Shown here piece by piece: positions 50,851 through 61,639 of a stretch of 64,000 nt of DNA. Below the pieces are notes generated by a model. The model worked only from the letters and a program-made list of their open reading frames with translations. It did not search any database and was not told the origin of the DNA. Both the position numbers and the translations under genes were made by a program. How positions within the stretch are numbered: the first letter of the stretch is position 1; each line of letters starts with the position of its first letter. The stretch is from Vanilla planifolia (lineage: Eukaryota > Streptophyta > Magnoliopsida > Asparagales > Orchidaceae), in the NCBI GenBank assembly GCA_023846275.1, contig JAIUJO010000144.1, positions 315,001 through 379,000 on the forward strand. The letters are read 5' to 3'.

Positions 50851-52129
50851 GGTCAAAGTCAAGAAAGAGTACAAAAAAATAAGGGATATGGTGCAATCTT
50901 CCTTAGCATGAGAGGTAGGTCTAGAGGCTCAATTTTGGTATGTGGTAATCCTAAGATCCAGACATTATTTTTATGATTAATGCTTTGACATAGCATGGTG
51001 GTGATACTTAAGGGAATGTAGGAAGTATTATGGAGATATCACTGGATGTGATTGAGTTAAATGAGGTTTGTTGTGAATGGAATTCATTTGAGGACGTTGA
51101 TGGCAATTAATTTTGGATGTTGGATGTAGTAGTTATGCTTTGAATGCAACAATGGAGAAAAGAGAGAATGTGGATGAATTAAACATAATAGATAGTGAAC
51201 TAAATTTGAATTTGCTTAAAAATCATGTAATGTATCAAAAGATAATGTTATAGATCCTAATAAAAATGAGGTAATAGATTCATGAAGGTGCACCAAAGGT
51301 GGTTGTCATAATGTGAAAGTGATGGTGATGGAAAACTCTCTAAATAGTAACCATCCAATATGAGGCCTAGTTAAAGTGCAATTTAGGGATGCTCTTACAA
51401 GAGAAAACTTAAGTAATGGAAATTCTTTTTCATTAGAGGTAGATCTAGCAACTACATTAAGAAATTAGCAAATATTAATGTGAAAATGTTTTTATCAAAA
51501 GATACCTTCATCATTATAAATGTTGAAATTCACCTTTGAAATGAGTCTTCTAATTGTTGAGTTTGATACCACCAATTTGATCTTACTAGTATGGTGTATA
51601 GTACTCATCAATCATTTTAATGGATTACTAGAGTTCTCCAAAGCTAATGTGGTCATTTTAGTGGATTGTAGATGTTCAAATTATTAACTGGCTATTTTTG
51701 TCTGCACTTTGAGTTAGCTACGAATAGGGACTCAGACTAGTTTGGTGGTCCCTAGTAGAAGGTTTGCCTTACATTTGGTTTGGTTATTCGACATCTTGAA
51801 TTTGGCAAAGTACTTCAACAATAATGTGTGCCCTCATATGGATTCATTTTATAGCACTCTCTCTAAGAACATTTTGCTCATTATGAAGGCCATGAGTGAA
51901 CCTATTTAGATTATGATTACACAACTAACATGCATAGTTTGAGTATGTGTTTAGAATGGACCTCTATGAGCCTCTTAGAGTAGGTATGTGTTTGAATGAG
52001 CCATTGGGTTAGGCTTTTTAGTGGTTTGACTATAAGGGACTTCCCTCTAACTATACTTTTAAAAAGGTGGCTCGACCACTACCACAACTATAAGATTGGA
52101 AGAAACAATATTAAAGCTTGGTTTGGATA

Positions 52130-52830
52130 TGGTATTTAATCGAATTGCAAGTTTTCCTAGTGTTTATAATAATGGAAGGTATCAAATTGGTAACAAAGAT
52201 GATATGAAACTTTTGGAGGTTTGTTATCTACAAAATTCTTAGAGGAATTAAAAGTAGAGGAAGATATAAATAATTAGTAACTAGGAGATTAGTTATCCAT
52301 TTAAGGAGACTCTATAGCTATTTTTGAGAAACACCTTAATTTTATGATCATGGAATCACTCGAATAGAACTCTTATTTGGGTAAGAGTTGCTTTAGTTGC
52401 CTAGAACTGACACTTTATTTATAAGGTAGAGAAGGACGTCTTTAGAAGAAGGATCTCAAAGGGAAGGAGGTTCTCAAAGGAAAGTTGGTATATTTCCTTA
52501 AATTGAAATATTGACTATTGGATTCAACCTTCATTCTTGGTTTGTAACCAAAGAATTTCGATTTGATATATTGCTACTAATTATGTGGAGTTTACTTGGC
52601 ATAAGAACAAGAGGTTTCTAGTTAATTATATCGAGATGATCTAGTTGGATATGGTCTATGCTTGGGTTGAGATTGGCTACAATAATAAGATGACAACAAG
52701 TAACATTATGTTTGGATAGGTTATGGTGTCTAATAGAAATGCTAATTTCTCAAGTGCTTATAGCAGAGGAAGGTCTCAAAATGGAAATGAAGAGGATGTG
52801 TAATTAATGGAGATATATGTTGTATAGAAT
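52130..52830 (+). repeat. Internal ~594-bp-spaced duplication in LINE ORF1
   Basis: 52,120-52,290 (tttggatatggtatttaatc through tggaaggtatcaaattgg) resembles 52,715-52,880 (taggttatggtgtctaatag through aggaaggtctcaaaatgg) on the same strand. The two parts are diverged, so part of the ORF1 3' region was duplicated, or the LINE is a composite. Confidence 0.6.
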
Positions 52831-54461
52831 CCTTGGAGATATCAAAAGTGCCAAAAGCTATAAATGTTAAGACATTTGAAGATTAATTATGCATCTAAGA
52901 AGCTTATGTACATTAGTTTAATATAGTGGGGACAAACTAGGGGGTAATGGTGTGCCATGTTTTAGATGTGGTAGCAACAATTCGTTGTAGTGTTTGGTGG
53001 TATATGCATCAAAAGGTTAAATGATTTATCAAGTAGTCTCAAAAAAAATTTGAGAATATGCAAAGCTTGATGAACTATTGGTCATTGTAGGAGATTTTAA
53101 TTTACTGCTTGTATAAAATGAGAAGAAAAAAATAATTTAGTAGTGGGCAAGCTCAATTGAATTCTTAGGTTTCATGAATGATTTAGATGTGACCAAATTG
53201 GGATTTATTGACAATGAGTTCATTTTGTGTAATAATAAGGACGATAGTGCATTTATATATAAAACATTGGATAGACTTTACATTAAAATTAATTGGTACA
53301 TAGGCACACTAAAGTACTCAAATGATTGATCTTCCTTGTATTTGCTTAAAGTACAACCTTTGCTTATTTGGTTTAAACAACTATCTTTAAATAAAACGAA
53401 GAGGAGAACCCTGTTTGAAAACTTATGGCTCTAATTTCCACATTTTGCTAATGATATGTATGTAGCTTGATGTAGAATTATTATAAGCAACCCTAAGGAT
53501 GGTCTATCCACTAAATTGAATAGAGCACTATCAACTTCAAAGAAATGGAGTGTAGTTAAACTTATCAACATTATTAAAATACCTCATCAGTTTGAGTAGG
53601 AGATCATGAAGCTTCAACGAAAGGAATATGAGAGGGGGTTAACTTAATAGGAACACGATCTTTTAGCACAACATATTTTCTCTAACAAAAAAGATAAGGC
53701 TTTTGAAGAAGCATGATGGTAGCAATCGACCAAGATTCATTGAGCTTACCTCGGTGATTATAACATGCTTTTCATTCAGGTAGTGACTGCTTTTAAATAT
53801 AGAAGCAATTATTATATCACCTTAAACTTGATATTAGGAAATTGGTGGCTACCCCAACTGAGATTAAAGATATAGTTATGTAGTTCTTTAACAAGAAATG
53901 GCATAGTTTTAAAGAATGCATACTTTTCCAAGCTTTGAGAGCTACTAATAAATAGTACACAACTAATAAATTTAATGACTCATATGAGAAATGATGAGTT
54001 CATGATTGTTGTGATGTGTATAAGAAGAATCAAAGCCCTTGGTATGTATGGCCTCTTTAAAAAGATTGTGCATGGAAAATGGAATATTGCCTAGGTTGAT
54101 ATTATCACTATTGTTAAAGAATCCTTTAAAGATTGCTTCATGCCAAAAGGTGGAAACACACACTAGACATTCAAATTCCTAAACTATAGGGTGCTTCTAA
54201 ACCTAAATTGTGTAGACCTATTAGTCTTTGCAATGTGATATATAATGTTGTGACTAATGTTTTTCTTGGTAGACTAAAGTTGGTGCTTCTTGATATTATT
54301 GCCATGGAAGAAGTTATTTTTGTGCCTAACATGTTATAACTCATAATATATTTGTGGGATACGAGATGGTAATTTATACAAACTTATTTAGTTCTAAAGA
54401 GGGCCTCACAACATTAAATTTGTGCATAGAGTAGACTTATGATAAGATCAATTGGAAATTA

Positions 54462-54665
54462 ATGCTTGATATACCAAAGTGTTTACAGTTCCTAAATGTT
54501 TTATGTGATTGGGTTGAGGATTGTATCATCATGCCAAACTTTGAGATTATGTTTAATGGGATCCACCTTCAGGGGATTGAAGTTTCTATGGGTGTTAAGT
54601 GTGGGAGTCAACTTTCACCATATCTTGTTACCATTATGTCTAAGTATCTCTCATGCCTTATTTAG
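54462..54665 (+). pseudogene. Reverse transcriptase fragment of the LINE (open 67 codons)
   Basis: This is an unbroken remnant of the RT core. It contains WVEDCIIMPNFEIMFNG (family WIxxCIxTxxFSIxxNG) and SMGVKCGSQLSPYLVTIMSK (family SxGLRQGDPLSPYLFxIxxE). The GDPLSPYL motif that shapes the active site has become GSQLSPYL, losing the aspartate and proline. It starts with TTG and is bounded by stops, so it is not an independent gene. Confidence 0.85.
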
Positions 54666-56640
54666 CACCAAGTAGGGCCAGATCACTCGATTAGGAATAG
54701 GATTGGCTCTTCCTCACCCTTTTTATATGGTGATGGTATGTTTATGTATGCACTTATAACTTTTGCTACAATAAGGACTATTTAAGATAATACGAAGTAG
54801 TATGTGCAACACTCTAGTTAGGTGACAATTCTTAACAACCTCAGAGTATTATTAGCAATGAGATGAAATTTAAGTGCTGGAAGATGTCACAAGAAAGTTA
54901 AATATGAGTCAAGATACTCAACTAAAACATTTAAAGATACTTATTGCAACAAATAATTTTAAAAAAAGACTTCAAATTTATAATTGATTGAGTTAAGAAT
55001 TATGTGTTAAGATGGAAGATCAGCTCTTTATCGATGGTGGGGTGTGTTGTTAAGATCAATTTTATGCTTGCTGCTATTCTTTTGTTTTCCTTAGTCTACT
55101 CTTGAATTTCAAAAGGTATTCTTAATGTGTTAGAGAAATTAATGCCTCAGTACTTATAAAGTAGTTTTAATGTTTGCAATGCTAGGTGTTACAGTTGTTG
55201 GAATTTGCTTACTCTTCCTAAGATGTGTGAAGGTCTTGGACTTTGTAAATTTTCAATGTGGTAGATAACATTGATTGCAAAGAATTTTAGGTTGGTTATG
55301 GCTAAGGGTGGCAAGTTATTGGTTGAGGAATTTAGATTCAAGTATTGTATGATAGATAATAATATTTATATCTTGTATGGTGATTTGTATACTTGTATGT
55401 TCCTTAATATTATGGTACCATAGACAATTGAATGATTTAACAGATTATTGAGGGTAAGCAAGTCCCATTCTTGTTAGATAATTGGCATGGTATTCTTTCT
55501 ATTACTTTGTGGCCAACCTATATCAACATGGAATTGAATATCCAATTCATGTAGCAAAGCATGTTAAGGAGCATGATGTGTGGTGTGGGAGCAAGATAAG
55601 GTACAAATTTAATCACACTTAGGCCTTTTATATTAAGCATTTTTGTTGGACCAAATCAAACAAAATGGATGTTTTTTACTTCAAATATAATGATCGCAAA
55701 AGTAGTGATCAAAAATTCATTTATAGTAGCATTTTTATAATCTAGAGTTTAACAAGATATAAAGCAATAAGGGTTTGGAAATTACAATTATACCATCGAC
55801 TTAGTGTTTTCATGTGGAGAATAGCCTTGACTTTAATTCCAACTATCCCTTAGTTGTAAGCAAGAGGTATTGAGATGAAAGTTCTTTGGCCTTGGGACTA
55901 TAAGATGAAAGAGGATGTACAACATAGCTTATGAGATTATTATAAGACAATAGAGTTTTGGGTGAGCAATTTCGTAAATGCTAATTTCATGCTTTACTGG
56001 GTAAATGACAATTATTTTAATTCATTAAATTAACATCTTAATTAGGTGGTGGTGAATATATGTGATGGAAATACATCTCACACAATCAAATTTGCTACTT
56101 TACCATTATATTAGCTTTCATTTAATAGAAAGTTGTGAGAACACATGAGAATGGTGCTTAATCTGGTTGCACTTTATAGGAGTTTTAATTTTGTTACTAT
56201 TTTTGTGACTTCATGTTCCTTTTCTCCTATCCCATATAATGGGAGTTCTAGTGGCCTTCAAAGTCTATTTGTTACCTCTGATTGGGTGGGTGAAGATCAA
56301 CTATCACATAGTAATATAAGGAACTCTAGATGATGTAATTGGTATAGTTATTTAAGATGACTTGGGCAAGCTTATCATTATTTCTAAGAGAATGTAGATT
56401 TCAAGTTTACTTTTTGCCATGGAAATTGTTACTATTCTTGAAGCTTTGGAACTCCTTATAATTTTATTTTCTAATATTGAAACAGTAGAGATTGAATTAG
56501 ACCCTACAACAGTCACTATTAACATGAATCAGCTTTTTGCATCTACAATGAAACGAGAAAGTATCATGGTACTCTTACATAAACTATCAAGGAAATTGTG
56601 TAGTGGAGTAGGGTGTTCATGACACTCTTTATATGATTTT

Positions 56641-57774
56641 ATATGAGATTGGGGAATGCTAGTCCCAAACTATTATAGCATTTTCTTTTTTTTCCAAATT
56701 TTATTATTGAACCTCTATAAGTAGAGTATGATGTAGGATTTGGCCATTCCATTGTCAAAGTATTGAAAGTCTAAAGGAAAACTTATAGTGCAATGGATAT
56801 CAAAGTAGTATAGGTAGGGAGATGTACGTCCTACAACTTAAAGAAATTTTAGTCCAACAAGAATTAGGAAAGTGGAGCAAGGCCTTATCTATTGTGCATA
56901 TACTTTGTGATAGAATTTGGAGATGTAAGAAGTTTTCTCAAGAATTTCATGTTCTTCCAATTTAATGGTTAAGCTACGAGTTTGAAATAAAGGAAAAAAG
57001 CATAGTGGAGTGATCTCTAGAAAGATAATGAAAACAAAAATGAAAACTGAGAGGTGGAACACTTAGGAAACTTGGAAAATTGAAAAACAAAAGAAGGGTG
57101 ACAAGATAAGTCAAAATAAGATCAGTAAGGCAGTACACAATAACTTCACCTCTAAAAAAAATTTAGAGAATATCCATATTGTTTTAATGTTGCTAGGAAT
57201 TCTTTAAAAGAAAATTTGTGATTACAAAGAGTTTTAACTTGATGTGGATAGCGATTATTTTTGTTGAAGTAGGTAGCGAAAAAAGGTTTTCTATTATGCT
57301 ACATTAGTGTTGGTTCAAAGGTGCCCATAAGTCATAGAATCTGAATGTATGCCTATTTGTGTAATGTTTTTCTATTAAAATTAGTTTTCCAAATCTCTAT
57401 TTCACTACTAGCATGGGGTCATTTCAAACAGCTTTATTGAGCTTGAACAATTTTTTAAGCTATATTTTGTGCAGGCTAGAGTGACAAATTATATGATATA
57501 GTGGCTTTTAAGTAGAAATTCTAGCATGCCTTGTGAGTTTTAGATTACTATTTACTAAGGAATATATTATGCTTGAATAGAGGTTGCATGTATATATCTG
57601 CTATTATTCAAGTGAATTGAAATCTATGATCTGTGGGCTTTGAGAAGCAACTTCATATGGAGGTCCTATTTGAATTTCACTAAAATATTTATAAAGCTAT
57701 GGATGGAGATTTGTTGTGGGGTTGCTGGTCGAGGAATGCTGAAGTTGCTATTTGGAAGAGGATTATTAACTTGT
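56641..57774. other. AT-rich stretch after the LINE, no gene recognised
   Basis: There is no clear poly(A) tail or target-site duplication at the LINE end, only a t-rich run near 56,682. The ORFs at 57,640-57,822 (plus) and 57,666-57,881 (minus) overlap each other and lack motifs. A short cccttgtggattgcatattt near 57,788 is a further partial copy of the block repeat. Confidence 0.45.
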
Positions 57775-58483
57775 GTAGTCAGAATTGCCCCTTGTGGATT
57801 GCATATTTCAACAATTTTATGATGGAAGAATATAGGTCTTCTAATGGCCATGTAAGCAGTAGATATAATTAAAAATCCCAAATAAAGTTACACTTTGTGG
57901 GCCGAAAAAGTCATGCACATAGGATCTCCCAAATTTATACAACACAGTGCATTATCAAGAGCATACAGGACTGAAGCCCAACCTTCACAAACCATAGTGC
58001 ATAATACATCAATCAACTTCATCTTAACCACTGGCCACATTTCAATGCACGTTGCTCCTTGTGGATTGCATTTTAAAACAATTCTATTAAGGAAGTGGCA
58101 AGTCTCTTAATATAGTGGCTCCATGGCTATAATCAAATAATCACAGCTAATGAATAGGGTAAAGAAAGTGATGCTTTTTCCCAAGCACATAGAATCACTA
58201 AAGGTATGACATTAATATTGGATATGAGAAAGAAAGCAAAATTTTTGAACCTTACGTGATAGCTTTTTGTTTATAGGGTCAAAATCTGGTTCAACATTTT
58301 ATCGCATGTCTACGGATTGTAATAATTTCTAGGCAAGTCAATGTCCTATAATTTCTATATTGTATTATGCAACTTCCATAATGGAAATGTAAGCCATTTT
58401 AACCTTCAAACAAGACAAGTCTCCAAGAGTTTGATGCAAATCACAAAATATTGTATAAAGTACCACGCTAAGATCGAACGAAG

Positions 58484-58531
58484 TACCACAATAAGTATCA
58501 CAATAAGTATCATAGTAACTGTCACAATAAG
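58484..58531. repeat. 12-bp short tandem repeat, about four units
   Basis: taccacaataag, tatcacaataag, tatcatagtaac, tgtcacaataag follow one another. It is absent at the equivalent place of copy 1 (around 47,660), so it expanded after the block was duplicated. Confidence 0.8.
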
Positions 58532-60432
58532 TAGAGCAAGTCAAGGTAGCAAGCATGTAAGGAAGAGTTGTTTTCAAACCTTTATGATGTCTACATCATC
58601 GAGGTGAGGTATCCACTACAACATAATGTTGAATCTCTATAGATCAAGGTAACAAGGGAACTCCGACACTTGTAATGCTTCATACTAAATTTGAGTCATT
58701 TGCAAAGTGTTCTTACATCATTCATACCAAATAGCCAATTATTATAGTTCTTATGCCAACCAATGTATTATGAGTCTAAGTGGGCTAATGGTCATGTGCC
58801 TTTTGGGTGCAAAGACTCAACTATTGGCATACTAGAAAATGATAGAGTTTATGCATCACATCTTAGCATGGATTCTAACTTAGATATGTTCAGTCATATT
58901 ACTTCACAAGATTGCTTTACACCATTAGCTTTTTTATAAATTGGGATGACCACTCCTGTGAATCAACGATTCTTATCATACTACATTAAATTTCTATCAT
59001 GACACATTCATTAGTATGGTAAAACTAATCAATCCGATGAAGGTCTAAACCAAGCTCATGTTCCTAATTAGTGGAATAATAAAGGATGACATCAAAGGAT
59101 CAAAAAGCAACATTGTTATGCATCCCTTGGTCGCCATAGGCCAATTATCACTATGGTAACTTTTCTAACACCCCTAACTTCAAATTTTGAAAGCCTAAAC
59201 AATCAATAGGACATGCTTTCATAGTTTGTATTTGCGTTAGAAATTACAATGAAATGATCTTTTATCCTCTTATTCCACACATGATATTTGCTTTCATTGA
59301 GCTCATCTTGGGACACCAATATTATCTTTTAACAAATGTGCCACCCCAACAAAAACCGCACTTGACAATATCTTTTGAATAAATTGACTAACTGGGTAAG
59401 ACTTGGAGCTGAATGGAGGGGATGTGCCCCAACTGTATCTCATGAATAAGAAAAATAATATTAAAAGTAATAGTATTTCAATTCTATCAACATGTTGATT
59501 CCCATTTTTTTATACCTCTCAAGTCATTTCACAAAATCAGGGTAGAGTCATGGCCAATAAGTGGATATTCATTCCCTACTCATTTTACCATGCCCATTCC
59601 CTTAGTTGTGCTTTTATTAGAGAATAGGCAAGGTCTATGAGAATCTAATTAATTCATTCATCTGCATCACTAATCAGATGATAAGGCATTTGACTACCTT
59701 AAGAGGGTTATACTTACTCCCATCATTTACTCATGCTTGGTAAAATTCCTTGACTTTCACATCCAGAGCCTTGGTAAAAATTGCACTGTGTGAGCATCCT
59801 TAAGGACCATCACTATACTTGCTTTTACTTAAATAGTTGGATCCCCAATGTCCATGTAAATTTTGAGTTGATTGTTTTAGACTTGGAGGGGGCCCTCATA
59901 TGGGTAAGTCACAATTGGTCTATCAAGAAGTGCAGGTCTACCCACATTCAATATGTAAGCAGCTAAAGTAGTCTTTTGACAACTTAAGGGCTTGTAAATA
60001 GGATCCTTTTGCCTAACTGTCAGAGGCTATAATTCTCATTATGTTATCGATCCATTTTGTGGACTTCCCTTGAATACAATGCTCAATCAACTAGAGGGTG
60101 TTCACCTTGAAGTCTTAATTCAATCATTATTATGAAAAAGCATGGAATGCACATTACATCTAGATTATTAATGGAAATTAGGGCAAATCTGACACCACTA
60201 AACCTCTGATGCTTTCCAATCACTTGGCTCTACCTCTAACTGTGCTATTTGTAGGCTCATTTAGCTTCCAATAAGAAAAGATAACTCTTTGCAAGGATCC
60301 CATTGACAGGATTCTTTTTTGAATCTTGTGCCAAATGACACTGTTCGATGGGATTCCCCCATCAATTAGGATTGGAAAAACCATGTTCAAATATTGTTCA
60401 CATCAAACCTTTCCCCATCTTGGCCTTCAAAT

Positions 60433-60710
60433 TTCACATTATAATATTTTCTTCTACCACCAAGGTGACACTAGTGGATGATCCACATAGGGTTGCCCAT
60501 GTTTTTTACATTGATCATTATAGTGTTCTTCTTATTAGAGCATTGCTAGGATCAACTAATTCATGTACAAATGCCATTCTCGTGGAACATCTCCTCCTTT
60601 CATCCTTTAAGGTTCACATTACAATATTTGCTTCTATGACCAAGATGTCACCAATAGATACTCCATATAGGCTTGCTCCATGTTGTTTATATTGACCATT
60701 CCACCTTTCT
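60433..60710. repeat. 180-bp direct repeat, two partial units
   Basis: ttcacattataatattttctt at 60,433 recurs as ttcacattacaatatttgctt at 60,613, and both continue through a caccaaggtgac or gaccaagatgtc run to a ttgatcatt or ttgaccatt end. The 115-codon ORF at 60,348-60,695 (starts ATG) owes its length to this repeat and shows no known domain. Confidence 0.8.
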
Positions 60711-61639
60711 ACTTACTGACACAATGTATTGCATTGATGACAAAGTGTGGGTTGTACACTTAAACACCATTCTTTTTTGTGGGTAGTTGATTTGGCATGT
60801 GAGTTGTTACACACATCTTAGTACAATTCATCTACCGTGGCCATTACTATATTATCTCAATTTTTTAACACCCTTTGTAAGCTGTAGGTTAGTAAATAGT
60901 TAGGCATTATAACCCAACATTCAATTCATCCAACATTACTTATTATACCTACTAAAAAGTGCCAACATGGAGGCTAGATTTCCTTGCTCAACCAATCAAA
61001 GTGGTTGAGCCATCTTACTTTTCAATATTAAAGAATAGGTCGAGGTCATTATGCTCTTGATGACTCAAATAATTGTCTTTAATTGATAAAACTGCAATAG
61101 TGCGTCTAGCTATCTTGAGGGAAACTTTAAAGGGAACCAACTACTGGATGAGTTTATTGATCTTTTTGACATATTTTTAATATAGATGAATAATTTGCAT
61201 GTTAGTATCACTACAGGACTCCAGAAGTGTTTCCTCCAGCTTTGCCTCACTTTAGCATTATTCACCATCTTTCAGATGCTAATAAACATGCTCTCACTCT
61301 AACCATTCATAAAAAATCTTAGTCATTTTGTGGCCAATCCCTTGAATGAGGATCCTACAACCAACTTTCTTACACATTTTAGGCTCACTCACTCATGGAC
61401 ATGCAAGCATTTTAGACTCCTTGGTCCATATTTCAAGACATGTCAGATGGGGAGGACATTTGCCATCACTAAAGCTCATGGTAGGCATGCCTCAATGGAG
61501 CAATAATTATTATAAGCTAAGATGGTGATTTCTACATAGGAAATGCCTATATCTACAAATGATTAGAGTAAGTTGCTGTGAATATTGATGATATGCAAGC
61601 CTAATATAGTACCACTATTATAAACCTCTCTCAAATTGA

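Larger units (their letters stand above)
50850..56640 (+). mobile_element. LINE (plant L1 type), nearly full length but decayed: ORF1, endonuclease, RT, RNase H
   Basis: This is the most complete LINE here. ORF1: MDSFYSTLSKNILLIMKAMS (about 51,838) and WFDYKGLPSNYTFKK (about 52,022) correspond to the plant ORF1 segment xIGSxLGKPIxID..IEYEGLPxxCxxCxxxGH, with the zinc-knuckle cysteines lost. Endonuclease end: LLVIVGDFNLLL (about 53,070), LGFIDNEFILCNNKD (about 53,199) and DRLYIKINW (canonical ERLDRALxxxxW, about 53,273). RT: RPISLCNVIYNVVTNVFLGR (about 54,217), the open frame 54,462-54,665 with MGVKCGSQLSPYLVTIMSKY, and FLYGDGMFMYA (about 54,722). Connection: LRWKISSLSMVGCVVKINFM (about 55,012). 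RNase H-like: MEIVTILEALELLI (56,419) to TIKEIV and FYMRLGN (about 56,660). Stops and frameshifts throughout. The catalytic FADD reads YGDG. Confidence 0.85.
57890..61600. repeat. Diverged ~3.7-kb block, copy 2, directly before a LINE
   Basis: Partner of 47,146-50,850; see anchors there. It has its own internal duplications: a 12-bp repeat at 58,484 and a 180-bp repeat at 60,433. The ORFs at 57,895-58,110, 58,341-58,607 (plus), 58,365-58,577 (minus), 59,781-59,966, 60,348-60,695 and 61,346-61,528 have no recognised domain and are not conserved in copy 1. Confidence 0.75.

Noticed and set aside
54462-54665. Independent small reverse-transcriptase gene
   Set aside because: It continues in other frames on both sides as the same LINE, starts with TTG and lacks the catalytic aspartates.
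60348-60695. 115-codon ORF, the longest in the window
   Set aside because: Its length comes from a 180-bp direct repeat. It is not conserved in the partner block at 47.1-50.9 kb and has no known domain.
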